A stretch of 29,847 bases of DNA from DASRCB01 sp035653295 (GCA_035653295.1 DASRCB010000400.1:1-29847); one strand, 5' to 3'; numbered from the stretch's first letter, positions 1 to 9,490 are shown. Notes: generated by a model from the letters alone, not told the origin. Translations and numbers: made by a program.

Positions 1-18
1 CAAACGAAATGATGTTGA

Positions 19-1278
19 TCAGGTAACTTGACCGATGACGATCACCTGCACCACAATGCTGTCAACAGCGCCATTCGGCGATGATCCGATCGTCATCAGC
101 TCGGAATGAGCGATTTTCTTCGTCGGAATTCCGCATCTCAGAACCGTTCCGATCGTGTCCAGTGTGGCCCCGCCCCGCAGCATCATCGTTGCGACGGTGT
201 GCCGGAGCAGATTCGCGCCATGCGATGGCGGGTTCTCGATCCCAGCACGCCGTAGTGCAGCACGAACGATACCGGAAACAATCATTCCCGCTCGGAGCGG
301 ACGGAATGGTGCGTTTAAGCAGAGGAAGATACGGTCAATGGCAACCTGGGGACGTGCATGGTTTATGTAATCCAGAACCGCGTCTCCGGCATCCTGTGGT
401 AGAGGCAAGCGGACATCCCTGCGTCCCTTCCCTCGCACCACCAGCGTGCCATCCTGCCAATCGATATCTGTTGGGCGCATGCTCGCAATGTCGCCGGCAC
501 GGAGCCCAAGGCGGAGCAGCAACAGTACGATCGCACGGTCCCGCAAACCTTGCGGGCCGTCTTTGCTACAGGAGTCAATAAGTCGGGCCGCTTGATTGGC
601 GTCAAGGTACCGCGGAAGGGAGGAAAGCTTCCACTCCGCCACGGTTGGCAGCATATGGTCGAGGCCAGGTTGACATGAGCCATTCATGGCGAGGAATCGT
701 AAATAGACGCGAAGCGCTCCAACGATTGTTTTAGCTTGAGCGGGCCGACAGCCGCGAATCTGGTCCAGGATGACTGTGCGTACCGAGGCCGCGTTGTATG
801 CGCCCACGTCCGTGCCGAGCGCTGGCAGCATTCGTGTGATCAGGCGTTCGTGGCGCTCCACAGTTACCGGCGCCAGTCCCCGATGCCGCAGGAGCCAAAC
901 CCGGAAGCCATCCATGGATGGAGGAGTTGCGGCCGTTGATCTTGGAAGCGTAGCGATGACTCCCTGTTGCCGTAAATAATCCGCGAACCTCTTAACACGT
1001 TTGGTGTAGGCGCGCGAAACTCCCGTCTCCTGGCGGCCTCCAGGGCATTCGCAACGATGTGCTCCAAATGCCCGGATGGTCTGTTCATTCATGTTCGCGA
1101 AGTCAAGGCCACTCGCTTCCAACCATCCACCGAAGTGAATTGCAGAATCCAGGTAGCTCCTGATCGTCAACGCAGTGTGGCCGACCGCCGCCATCGCGAT
1201 GGCAAAACCTTCAAGATAACGAGCCGCGCTCCCCGGTTTCATGTGATGGGGGTGCGACAGAAGTTCGGAAATGTCCAT
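19..1278 (-). pseudogene. Decayed tyrosine recombinase/integrase
   Basis: A 419-residue frame of the phage-integrase/XerCD family, which cuts and rejoins DNA with a catalytic tyrosine. The N-terminal half (about 20-200) resembles SAM-like core-binding domains. The catalytic half keeps Arg260 (GLRAGD), Lys284 (RGKGR) and Arg359 (LLRHT). Three signs indicate it is inactive. The His expected three residues before Arg359 is Asn356. The reading departs from the family right after TIGTVLR (residue 381, near position 135). The last 38 residues contain no Tyr, so the nucleophile is missing. The 3' end was probably replaced by recombination or a frameshift. The two-domain length recalls recombinases found in trios (RIT elements), but no partner lies inside the window. 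No strong ribosome site was noted at the start. Confidence 0.75.
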
Positions 1279-1667
1279 GTAGTCCTTTCTGGGCCGCCAG
1301 TCAGGCGGCTTTCCGAAAGCCTACGTTATGCGGCGTTCGATGTTCCGGTCAGACCGTCTACAGTGAAGAAAATCTGGAAATTGCGAGCCCGCCGATTCGC
1401 AGAACTCCGCATATCTATGGACGGCGCATATTTTCTGCCGTCGATGGCATCGATCGCAACCAGAATGCGCAGTTGCGGCGTGATCTGAATCAGGATGCCG
1501 ACTCCCACAGTCTCCGGCTCAACATGGCCAGATACGACGCCGAAGCGCCCTTTAACTGGATTCGCAGCTTGCAGCTGCGGCCCTCCAGCTCTATGGCGCA
1601 TTCCGGAAGGCCCTGCTCGGGCGGCGCGACCAGTTCCACAAACCTCGGTACCTTCGGTTGCGATGAT
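1279..1667. other. Gap with no confident gene
   Basis: Between the integrase start and the recognisable transposase part. One plus-strand frame is open from about 1311 to 1470 and then runs on into the transposase frame (text such as IYGRRIFSAVDGIDRNQNAQ). It looks protein-like, but I recognise no family and it has no convincing start. It could be a gene scrap onto which the IS1182 fragment was joined. Confidence 0.3.
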
Positions 1668-2370
1668 TTCCGTTGCGCCACCGCCATCCGGCACGATCCG
1701 GATGCGCGCATCACAAAGATGAAGGACGGGCGCACGCATCTGGCGCACAAGGCCGAGCATGCGGTGGATCTGTCCAGCGGTGCACTGCTGGCGGTCACCG
1801 TGCAGCCGGCCGATGCGGGCGATACCAGCACGATCCTCCAAACGCTGGAGGAGGCGCAGGCGGCTTCGCGGCAGATCAGCGAGCGTGGAGTCGAGGAACT
1901 GGTTGCAGACCGGGGTTATCACAGCGGCGACACGCTGCAGCATTTCCATGCCGAGGGAGTGCGCAGCTACATTCCCGAACCGGAGCGCGGCCGGCGCCAA
2001 GTGGCAGAAGAAGGGCAAAGCTGTCGAACAGAAGCGCACCTATGAGAACCGCCGGCGTGTTCGGGGCGCACGAGGCAAACGGCTGCAGAAGGTAAGGAGC
2101 GAGCTGACGGAGAGGACCTTCGCCCACATGTACGAGACCGGTGGCATGAGGCGCCTGCACCTGCGTGGCCGGGAGAACATTCTGAAGCGCCTGGTCGTGC
2201 ACGCCGCGGCGTTCAATCTCTCGATCCTTCTGCGGACCGTGCTGCAGGTGGGCAAACCCCGGCAACTGCAGGGGCTCGTCGCATGCGTGTTTCTATTCGT
2301 GATCGCCTCGCAGGAACTGTTCTCACTGGGAGGCTTGGACACCGAGACCAACAGCAGATACAGGTAACCT
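1668..2370 (+). pseudogene. IS1182-type transposase, C-terminal part, frameshifted
   Basis: The frame reading HDPDARITKMKDGRTHLAHK, then HAVDL, VTVQPADAGDT and VADRGYHS, is the DDE core of IS1182-family transposases. Near 1985-2005 the reading moves to another frame, which gives YENRRRVRGARG, FAHMYETGGMRRLHLRGREN and ILKRLVVHAAAFNLS, the conserved C-terminal block with the last acidic residue. The N-terminal third of about 200 residues is absent. The remnant ends at a terminal repeat at 2445-2464, so this is the 3' part of one IS copy. It cannot make an active enzyme as it stands. A 5' fragment of the same type of element lies at 13422-13684 in the opposite orientation. Confidence 0.8.
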
Positions 2371-2444
2371 CGCGCCGAGGTGAAACGTTATCTGATCAAG
2401 TCCTCTTTTGCGCGTTCGCGCTTCCCTCAACTGCCGGAAAATAG

Positions 2445-2464
2445 CTACTACCACGGGCTGCTAG
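2445..2464 (+). repeat. IS1182-type right terminal repeat
   Basis: CTACTACCACGGGCTGCTAG lies about 75 bases after the transposase remnant. It matches 13665-13684 at 19 of 20 bases. There it forms the outer end of a minus-strand 5' transposase fragment. The pairing of a 3' end here and a 5' end there identifies it as the terminal inverted repeat of the element. Confidence 0.7.
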
Positions 2465-2923
2465 AGAATAGCCAATCAGCGGGATAAATCAGGAGTGGGC
2501 TTGAGCGGCGAAATCCAGCTTGCTTATGCGCCCGCTTTGCGGCCCCGAAATTGTCCTCTCCATTTTCGCCGTACTTCCCAAACGCAAGCGGACTTTTCAC
2601 GCCGCTTGTGGCGGGTGCCTGCCCGCGAATCTAGATCTCGGTCATGGGCGGCGACTTCGTAACTGGGTTTGGAAGAGCGAATTCCCCATACGACCGGCTC
2701 ACCTAGACGCGGCAATAAGCTGGGGATCAAGCCGGTTTCGGAAGCGCTGTTGGCGTCTACTAAGAAAATCCAGAACAGCCTGCTGAACTTTCCAGTCGGA
2801 AAGCAAAAGAAGGTGTCGGAAAAATTTTTCTAAAAAACTGTTGCAGATCGAGTGTGATCTGCGCTACGCTTCGAATTCACGCCAGAACGTCCGCAGTACC
2901 AATAACTGCACAGGGAGTCTTTA
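2465..2923. other. Intergenic stretch before the RHS operon
   Basis: No confident gene. A short plus-strand frame at about 2662-2832 ends in PVGKQKKVSEKFF and could be the tail of a lost gene or a very small protein with a TTG start; it is not recognised. The last 90 bases probably hold the promoter of the downstream operon. Confidence 0.4.
2843..2862. promoter_or_regulatory. Palindrome in the presumed RHS operon promoter
   Basis: GCAGATC, six bases, then GATCTGC: a perfect 7-bp inverted repeat about 60 bases before the first operon gene. TTGCAG (2841-2846) and TACGCT (2865-2870), 18 bases apart, could serve as weak -35 and -10 boxes with the palindrome between them, which would suit an operator. 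A weak terminator of the upstream frame is an alternative, but no T-run follows. Confidence 0.3.
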
Positions 2924-3361
2924 ATGTTTCGCTTCTTCAGCCGCCTTGCGGCTGCCGGGCTACTTGTCTGCCTTGTTGCCCCCGGCGGCTTTGCCCAACA
3001 AAAAAGGGCCGATCCGCGCAATTCCTACGAGCGGATTATCGCCGTCGTTCCCCTTATTGGTTCCGGAAGTTCGGAGGACCCAAAGCGGCCGATGTTCGTG
3101 CCGCTCTCCTCGGAGCGCAGTGGGCCGGGTGATCGCAGCGGCATCATCGCATTCAAGCAGCTTGCCAGCGACGACGGCAATTTCGCCCTCGTCGAACTCG
3201 TCGCTGCCGACCGGTCTGCCTTTTCGCCTATCCTCGAGAGCAGCGACCCCAGGGTGAAAGCATTTCCGAAATGGGCATTTAGCCGAAAAGATATCGAAGC
3301 GGCCGTGCAGCAGTTCCGCAAGAACTTCACCGCCGATCAGCTCGATGTGGTGGTGCGCTAA
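2924..3361 (+). CDS. Small secreted protein of unknown function
   Basis: 145 residues starting with a clear Sec signal peptide: basic MFRFFSR, a hydrophobic core, and cleavage probably after GGFA. The ATG is preceded by AGGGA at a proper distance. The mature part is mixed alpha/beta in character, with no Cys pair and no motif I recognise. Its TAA overlaps the ATG of the RHS gene (TAATG), so the two are probably translated together. This suggests a role in export, folding or activity of the RHS protein at the cell surface, but the sequence does not show it directly. Confidence 0.75.
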   Translation: MFRFFSRLAAAGLLVCLVAPGGFAQQKRADPRNSYERIIAVVPLIGSGSSEDPKRPMFVPLSSERSGPGDRSGIIAFKQLASDDGNFALVELVAADRSAFSPILESSDPRVKAFPKWAFSRKDIEAAVQQFRKNFTADQLDVVVR

Positions 3362-5145
3362 TGAACAAACTCCTTCTGCTTCTGGCCGCATCGGCCGCCG
3401 GCTGTTTTGCCCAGTATACGTACTACTACACGGATGCTTTAACCAGCATCAATGCCGCAAAATGGAGCCAAAACGGAACACTGACGGCCACGACCACGGG
3501 CCTGACCTCGCCGTCGTCTAATGGCTCTCTCATTTCCTCGGTGGCGATTCCCGCCCCGACGAATCACTACCTGATCGACACCACGCTGACCTTAGCCGCA
3601 AGTGGCGGCACGTTTGTCGTCTATCCGATGGCGTCCTCAAATGCCCTGGCCGGTACGGGCGCACAGGGAACGTGGCAATCGATCGAAATACAAAACCCCA
3701 CCTTTTCCGGTCCCTACTGCACTGCGACGCTGGCCTCGAATGAGGAATACCAGGGCACGGTCCAAGCGCTGGGCTCGACCACCATTCCCTGCCACAGCGG
3801 CATGTCGGTTCGGGTGGTCTTTGGCGGCGTCTCCGCCGGTTCAGCTGACGTCTATATCGACGGGACCTTCTACGGCACGTTCACCGCAACGTTCCAGCCC
3901 GGCCAATCCGGTGTGCCCGCCCTTTACCCCGGAGTTGGCGTTAGCGGCACCCCGAGCGGCAGCGCTATGGCCGGAGCAATTCTGGGGCCGGGCGTCACGA
4001 TTCCCACTCCGTCAACGCCCGGTCCCTTTAAAATCGACACCACAAGCACGAGTATCCAGGCACAATGGCCGCAGGGTACGGACACGAACGGACCCGGCAT
4101 TGGTTCGTACTATGCCTGTGTCCAGCGCACCTGTACATACGTCCATCAGCCGGAACTCTTTGCAGGCAATCTGGCATCGCAGACGACTCCCACTATGACT
4201 GTGGCCACCGAAGACGTGTTCGGGAACGCCAGCAGCCAGGCTATCATCAACGCCACCACGGATGCAGCCAATACCATTCACACCAGGCGCGTCGGCGTGC
4301 GGCCTACGGGATCCTACTGGGGAGGCACCGGCGAGCAGATCGATACCCGCTCCGGAAACCTTAATTTCAGTCTGCCGCTCCTCACAGCCGTATCCCGCGG
4401 CACGAGCCTGAAGCTTGGCCTGTCGTACAATTCGCAGAACCTCTGGGAAGATGGCCAGGGCTCCGATTGGAATTTGGGTCAGGATGTCGGCTACGGCTAC
4501 GGCTGGAAGCTGCAGATCGGCTCGTTGACTCCGTATTACGATGCGGTCAGCGGTAGTCTTTCCTTTTATCTGTTTGAAGATTCGAGCGGCACGCAGTACC
4601 ACTTAAGCGTGAACAGTAGCGGGGTCTGGAGCACCAGCGAAGGACTCTACCTCTGGTATGAAGCCGCTGCTCACAAGCTGCATTTCCCCGATGGGTCTTT
4701 TTGGTACATGGGCGCAGTCTCGGCCGGCCTGGAGCCTGACTCGGGAACGATGTATCCCACATACGTCGAGGACAGCAACGGCAACCAGATCGCCATCCGT
4801 TATGCCCAGGGCAATGGCACGATCTGGCCAAACAGCAGCGCCCGGATCAGCGAGATCGAGGACGTCAGGGCAGTAGCCAACGGCAGCAGTCCCCGCCGAA
4901 CGTATTCATTCACCTACAACACGGACCCAACGCCGCACCTGACGGCAATCACCAACTACATCGGCACCCCGGAATCGTTTACCTTCAGTTATTCAAGCTA
5001 CAGCCTGGTCTCGCCGTTTCACCAGACCAACTTCGGCTCAACCGCGGTGCTGCAGTCGGCAACCGTTTCGGGCATCAATCTCACCTACAACTTTGGGTAC
5101 GACAGCACCGGCAGCGGCGAGCTGACCAAAGCGACCTTTCCATAG
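3361..5145 (+). CDS. RHS/YD-repeat protein, N-terminal part
   Basis: 594 residues. A signal peptide (MNKLLLLLAASAAGCFA) is followed by a beta-rich region (about 20-200) resembling a carbohydrate-binding or LamG-like fold. A fibronectin-III-like stretch (about 205-300) follows, and then the start of the RHS shell (from about RTGSYWGGTG: SGNLNFSLPL, LGLSYNSQN, WKLQIGSLTPYY). It stops at TAG 5143-5145 in the middle of the RHS shell, and the missing continuation is found at once in another frame. A single base lost from a Tyr codon (TA before GGCGGCTAC) explains this. Known RHS proteins form large hollow shells that enclose a C-terminal effector. The gene should be read together with 5142-8801 as one protein of about 1,810 residues. 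Confidence 0.8.
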   Translation: MNKLLLLLAASAAGCFAQYTYYYTDALTSINAAKWSQNGTLTATTTGLTSPSSNGSLISSVAIPAPTNHYLIDTTLTLAASGGTFVVYPMASSNALAGTGAQGTWQSIEIQNPTFSGPYCTATLASNEEYQGTVQALGSTTIPCHSGMSVRVVFGGVSAGSADVYIDGTFYGTFTATFQPGQSGVPALYPGVGVSGTPSGSAMAGAILGPGVTIPTPSTPGPFKIDTTSTSIQAQWPQGTDTNGPGIGSYYACVQRTCTYVHQPELFAGNLASQTTPTMTVATEDVFGNASSQAIINATTDAANTIHTRRVGVRPTGSYWGGTGEQIDTRSGNLNFSLPLLTAVSRGTSLKLGLSYNSQNLWEDGQGSDWNLGQDVGYGYGWKLQIGSLTPYYDAVSGSLSFYLFEDSSGTQYHLSVNSSGVWSTSEGLYLWYEAAAHKLHFPDGSFWYMGAVSAGLEPDSGTMYPTYVEDSNGNQIAIRYAQGNGTIWPNSSARISEIEDVRAVANGSSPRRTYSFTYNTDPTPHLTAITNYIGTPESFTFSYSSYSLVSPFHQTNFGSTAVLQSATVSGINLTYNFGYDSTGSGELTKATFP

Positions 5146-8100
5146 GCGGCTACATTCGCTGGGCCTACCGCACCTTTACCTACACGGGCCCACGGGACTT
5201 CCGGGAGGTCCAGAACCGCTATCTATCGAAAGACGGCAGCACCGAGACGACCTACGCCTTCACGCATGACGATGCCGGCGACGCCAGCCGCTCCATCCAC
5301 GCCTGGACGGAGCTGGCCGATCCGGACGGCATCAGCCAGAAGATCTGGAACTTCCAGACAGACGGTACGCAGCAGAATGCGGGGCTGCAGACCAGTTTTG
5401 TCGAGCAGGACAGCTCAGGGCACATCAAGCGCCGTCATGATTACACCTGGGCCTTTGACAGCAACGGCCAGCCGTACATTGGCACGGATCTGACCACGCT
5501 CGATCCGGCGGGAGCGAATTCCCAAACACAGACCACGCAGACGCTTGATGTCTACAGCAACGTCACCCAGACGCAGATCACAGATTACCCTTCGACCGGA
5601 GGCAGCACCCGGACATACACCAACACGTACCTGAACTCGTCACATTATACGTCCCGCTATATTTACAACCGCCCGCTGACCAGCACCGTCAGCAACGGAA
5701 CGATAACTGTCACGTTGGTATCCAACACCTACGACGGCGGGACCCTGACCAATGTCACGGGGCTTTACGAGCATGACGATGCCTCGTACGGCACGGGCGT
5801 GGCCTACCGCGGCAACGTGACCACCCAGGCAGTTCCCGGCCAAACCACGAACTTCACCTACGACATTACCGGAACCGTCGTCAGCCGGAACGACAACAAC
5901 GGCCATACCGTCGCAGTGGCCCCGAGCATGAACAACGCTGTTCCCGGTGTAGTGACGCCCAACAGCAACTCGGCCCTGGCCACCAGCTACAGCTACAGCT
6001 CGTTTCTGGGCACGACGCAGATTACGGGCCCGAACAGTTCCACGGCTAGCACCACCTACGATAGCTACGCCCGGCCGCAAACCACCACGTCGACGGATGG
6101 CGCCCAGACCACGTATACCTACACCAACAGCCCGGCGACTGTGACTGCCACGACCAACGGCCATTACGTGAAAACCACCATGGACGGTTTCGGCCGCACG
6201 ATCAAGGTGGAGCAAGGCGACGCCAACGGTACGAAGTCCACCGTGGACACGGTCTACGGCTCCTGCGGTTGCTCGCCTATGGGCAAGGTAGTGAAGGTTT
6301 CCCAGCCGTATCCGCCGGGTGCGACAGAATACTGGACGGTTTACACTTACGACGCCCTTGGCCGCACAGTGAGTGTCCTCGCTCCCGACGGCGTCAGCAC
6401 GACCACGAACTCGTATCAGGGCAACGTAACCACAACGACGGATGCCGCAGGCCTGTGGAAGACGAACACCTACGATACGTTCGGCAACTTAAAGACAGTA
6501 GATGAACCCAATCCGGCGGGCGGCAGCGATCTGCTGACCACCTATACCTACGATTTGCTTAACCACATGGCGCAGGCCAGCATGACCCGCGGCACGACCA
6601 CGCAGACCCGCACCTGGGCTTACGATGCGACCACTCAGCGCCTGACCAGCGTGACGACACCTGAGAGCGGCACGGTCTCGTATACCTACAATGCCGATGG
6701 CACGCTAGCCACCCGCACCGATGCCAAGGGTCAGAAACTCGCGTATACATACGACTCCTACCAGCGGGTTACGCAAATCCAGCGGTACCCGAACGGCACG
6801 ACCGAGGATACCTGCCAGCGCGACAACTTCTACTTTGACAGCAGTCCGTTTGACAGTGCGTACTCGCAGAACGTTGCCGGCCAGCTCGCCGCCGAGCAAT
6901 ATGGCGGCACGACGTGTACCCCTGGCACGCTGTTCACCGAGATGTACAGCTACAATAGCGCTGGCCGCATGACCGCCAAGCGCTTGCGTCTGAACAAGGG
7001 CAACAACAACGCCGACCTGAACGCCAGCTTCACTTACAACAACGAGGGCACGCTCTCCTCCATCACCTACCCCAATAGTGGCGCAACCTATACCTACGGC
7101 TTCGATAGCATGTACCGCCCGGCGAGCCTGACCGACAACCAGACCACTCCGGTCACGTGGGTCAACAACGTAGCGTATGCCCCGGACAACCAGCTCACCC
7201 AGATCGCCCGCTGGAACGGCAGCGCCTACTGGACCGAATCCCGCACCTACAACAACCTGAACCAGCTCACACGTCAAACAGTGAGCGGCGTCTTCGATCA
7301 GGAATACGACTTCTCCGGCACGCAGAACAACGGCAAGCTGACCGGCAGCTACGATCACATCGCCGCCCAGCAGGTGAGCTACACTTATGATGTGCTGGGC
7401 CGCCTGAGCACAGCCAAAACCGCCAACACCAGCCAATGGGGGTTCTCCTGGACCTACGACGGCTTCGGCAACCGCACCCAGCAGACCTTAACCCAGGGCA
7501 GCGGCCCGACTTCCTCTTTCAGCGTTGATCCGGCGACGAACCGCATCTCCACTGCGGGCTACACGTACGACGCCAACGGCAACCCGACGGCGTATGGTTC
7601 AGGAGTCGCCCTGACCTACGATGTGGAAAACCGCCTGGCCACCTACAACGGCAGCGTGAAGTACGCCTACGCGCCGGACAACCACCGCGTCTGGAACCTG
7701 GACGCCAGCAGTAACCAGTGGGTCTGGTTCTACGGCCCCGATGGCGCGCAGATGGGCACGTACAAGATCGTCGTGAACGGTACAACGTTGAGCCTGACCA
7801 CTCAGGACACCAGCGTCCAGTTCGCCGGCACGCCTGTGACGGCGCAGTCGCAGACCGTATTAGTGGACCGCCTGGGCTCCGTCCGTCGCTGGGGCAGCAC
7901 GAGCTCCAACTACTATCCCTATGGCGAGGAACAAACGACGACCGCCCAGGCGAGGACGAAGTTCGGCACTTGGTACCGGGACAATGCGACGGGGTTTGAT
8001 TACGCGGTGAACCGGCACTACATTGTCGGCCGCTTCCTGACGCCGGATCCGTACGGCACCAGTATGGAATTCGGAATCCCCACCAGTTTCAATCGGTATA

Positions 8101-8801
8101 CGGCTGTCTGGGACGATCCTTTGAACGTGGGTGATCCAGTCGGTCTTGCTGCAGACTATTCGACAACTGTTTGGGGGGCGTGGCAGACCATCGCAGCTCT
8201 TCCCGGATACAGCTGCGGCTTGGCTACTCCCTTGCTGTTCGCCGGATGTCCGGGCCAGACGCCAACATCATCCTTTCTCGGCGGCGGTGGCCTTGGTGCA
8301 CCAAAAGCAAAGATGGATCTGACAAACTATCCAATCGCGCTCGTTAACATCGTACAAAATGCGTTCACCCAAGCTTTTCAGGCTCTGAACAATCCTCGTT
8401 GTGCCGGTCTTTTCGAACCGAACGTCAGTTCCCTCCAGGTTTCGGCCGCAGCTCAGAAGGTACTCACGAGTACCACGTACCGATTGATGAGCCTCGGCCC
8501 AACGGAGGGCGCCCGTACTGTGGCTGATGAGTACGTGTGGATCAATACAGTCGGAGCATTCTTTGCTAAGCCGGATAACTCAGGCAACGTCAGAGTCACT
8601 ATTCCAGGTGCCAAGACTGGAAACCCGGTGTCATTAACAATGCCTGTTAATAACCTGCGTGCATTTCTACTGCTTCATGAATTGGGGCATCAAACGCACG
8701 TCTTCGGCGCTGATGGCGGGTCTCCGTCCCTGGCAGCCCAAAACGGGCAGAATTCTGCAGCCGTGCTCAGGAACTGCTTTGGAGTGAATCCGCCCCAATG
8801 A
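5142..8801 (+). CDS. RHS-repeat protein, C-terminal part with HELGH tip
   Basis: Continuation of the RHS protein, with open frame from the frameshift at 5143 to 8801. Dozens of YD-type repeats (YTYDALGRT, YTYDSYQRV, YDVENRLATYNG) lead to the RHS core end near 7960-8150 (KFGTWYRDNATGFDYAVNRH, then GRFLTPDPYG) and a DPVGLA motif, the place where RHS proteins cut themselves to release the tip. The variable tip of about 215 residues contains HELGH at 8676-8690, the zinc-binding HExxH of metallopeptidases, and ends QNSAAVLRNCF. A similar HELGH tip occurs, from memory, on other acidobacterial RHS proteins. I infer a secreted or surface-displayed polymorphic toxin or enzyme. The overlapping downstream gene would be its partner. 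The substrate is unknown. Confidence 0.8.
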   Translation: MGGYIRWAYRTFTYTGPRDFREVQNRYLSKDGSTETTYAFTHDDAGDASRSIHAWTELADPDGISQKIWNFQTDGTQQNAGLQTSFVEQDSSGHIKRRHDYTWAFDSNGQPYIGTDLTTLDPAGANSQTQTTQTLDVYSNVTQTQITDYPSTGGSTRTYTNTYLNSSHYTSRYIYNRPLTSTVSNGTITVTLVSNTYDGGTLTNVTGLYEHDDASYGTGVAYRGNVTTQAVPGQTTNFTYDITGTVVSRNDNNGHTVAVAPSMNNAVPGVVTPNSNSALATSYSYSSFLGTTQITGPNSSTASTTYDSYARPQTTTSTDGAQTTYTYTNSPATVTATTNGHYVKTTMDGFGRTIKVEQGDANGTKSTVDTVYGSCGCSPMGKVVKVSQPYPPGATEYWTVYTYDALGRTVSVLAPDGVSTTTNSYQGNVTTTTDAAGLWKTNTYDTFGNLKTVDEPNPAGGSDLLTTYTYDLLNHMAQASMTRGTTTQTRTWAYDATTQRLTSVTTPESGTVSYTYNADGTLATRTDAKGQKLAYTYDSYQRVTQIQRYPNGTTEDTCQRDNFYFDSSPFDSAYSQNVAGQLAAEQYGGTTCTPGTLFTEMYSYNSAGRMTAKRLRLNKGNNNADLNASFTYNNEGTLSSITYPNSGATYTYGFDSMYRPASLTDNQTTPVTWVNNVAYAPDNQLTQIARWNGSAYWTESRTYNNLNQLTRQTVSGVFDQEYDFSGTQNNGKLTGSYDHIAAQQVSYTYDVLGRLSTAKTANTSQWGFSWTYDGFGNRTQQTLTQGSGPTSSFSVDPATNRISTAGYTYDANGNPTAYGSGVALTYDVENRLATYNGSVKYAYAPDNHRVWNLDASSNQWVWFYGPDGAQMGTYKIVVNGTTLSLTTQDTSVQFAGTPVTAQSQTVLVDRLGSVRRWGSTSSNYYPYGEEQTTTAQARTKFGTWYRDNATGFDYAVNRHYIVGRFLTPDPYGTSMEFGIPTSFNRYTAVWDDPLNVGDPVGLAADYSTTVWGAWQTIAALPGYSCGLATPLLFAGCPGQTPTSSFLGGGGLGAPKAKMDLTNYPIALVNIVQNAFTQAFQALNNPRCAGLFEPNVSSLQVSAAAQKVLTSTTYRLMSLGPTEGARTVADEYVWINTVGAFFAKPDNSGNVRVTIPGAKTGNPVSLTMPVNNLRAFLLLHELGHQTHVFGADGGSPSLAAQNGQNSAAVLRNCFGVNPPQ

Positions 8802-9280
8802 AACTCATGATTGTTTTCGTTAGCGCCGTGATAGTAAGCGCTGCGACTTCTGATGCTCCTAAACTTCGGATCAATCGCATCACAGCGTTTGTGAAGCCGC
8901 TTGATGATCCCGTGTTTGGTCTCATAGACGTCCATATGATAGCCACCGTAAATACAGGCACCAAATCACTTCTGCTTGGCACCAGACCCGTGATCCTTAC
9001 CGGCGCTGATGTTCGAGATCAATCGGGCAAATGGGTACCGTTGCAGCGATCGTCTTGGTATGATACAGGGCAAATAAATTGGGGACGCTGTACGAGGGTT
9101 GCTCCCCATCATACGTTTCTCCTGGGCACGATAGATGCTACGGTCACCGTGCGCAAGACCACAGACCTTAGTGCGCCGCTCATTCTTAGATTTTACTTCG
9201 ATGATCTTTGCTCCGTCAGCGGCCAGCAGCGATACGAAAGCCTGATCAGTGAGCCCGTACAAGTTCTCGTAACGCGCTGA
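8798..9280 (+). CDS. Exported protein, candidate immunity partner of the RHS tip
   Basis: 160 residues; the ATG overlaps the RHS stop (ATGA), a sign of translational coupling. A short signal peptide (MKLMIVFVSAVIVSAATS) predicts export. The rest is beta-rich with two Cys (GRCTRV and DDLCSV) that could pair, and has no motif I recognise. A small protein encoded directly behind a polymorphic toxin is usually its immunity protein, and export would suit a peptidase tip acting in the periplasm. This role is inferred only from position and topology; it could also be an accessory or substrate protein. Confidence 0.7.
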   Translation: MKLMIVFVSAVIVSAATSDAPKLRINRITAFVKPLDDPVFGLIDVHMIATVNTGTKSLLLGTRPVILTGADVRDQSGKWVPLQRSSWYDTGQINWGRCTRVAPHHTFLLGTIDATVTVRKTTDLSAPLILRFYFDDLCSVSGQQRYESLISEPVQVLVTR

Positions 9281-9417
9281 ACCTCTTTTCTGGTTGAAGT
9301 ATGAGACGACCATCGCCATTTCGCAGATGCGGAGAGGTCTTCTCGGGAAGGTTTCTGATAAAGGAGGCCGTTTGTTTGTGACTGAAACCATCAAGTGCTA
9401 TACTGCAAGGCGTTCCG

Positions 9418-9490
9418 CGCCCGGGCCCATGCATGTGCTGGTCCGGTTTGCGCATCTTGCCTCCGGCTCTCCGCCAACGTTCTCCTGGAC
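9418..9490 (+). repeat. Inverted copy of the 5' part of dispersed repeat A
   Basis: From GGGCCCATGCATG to CTCCTGGA this stretch matches the minus strand of 11672-11745 over about 70 bases with few differences (GCTGGTCCGG, TTGCGCATCT, TCCGGCTCT and CGCCAACGT are shared). It ends exactly where recognisable cytochrome sequence begins, so it marks a rearrangement joint. Confidence 0.65.

Noticed and set aside
1326..2039. Long minus-strand frame opposite the IS1182 remnant
   Set aside because: Its right two thirds are the antisense of clear transposase sequence, and the text has no family features.
5143..5145. Programmed frameshifting in the RHS gene
   Set aside because: No slippery heptamer or obvious downstream structure; a single missing base explains the break more simply.
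5640..7436. Long Val/Gly/Arg-rich minus frames opposite the RHS repeats
   Set aside because: Composition is the mirror of repetitive Thr/Tyr/Ser-rich RHS codons; no start signals or domains.
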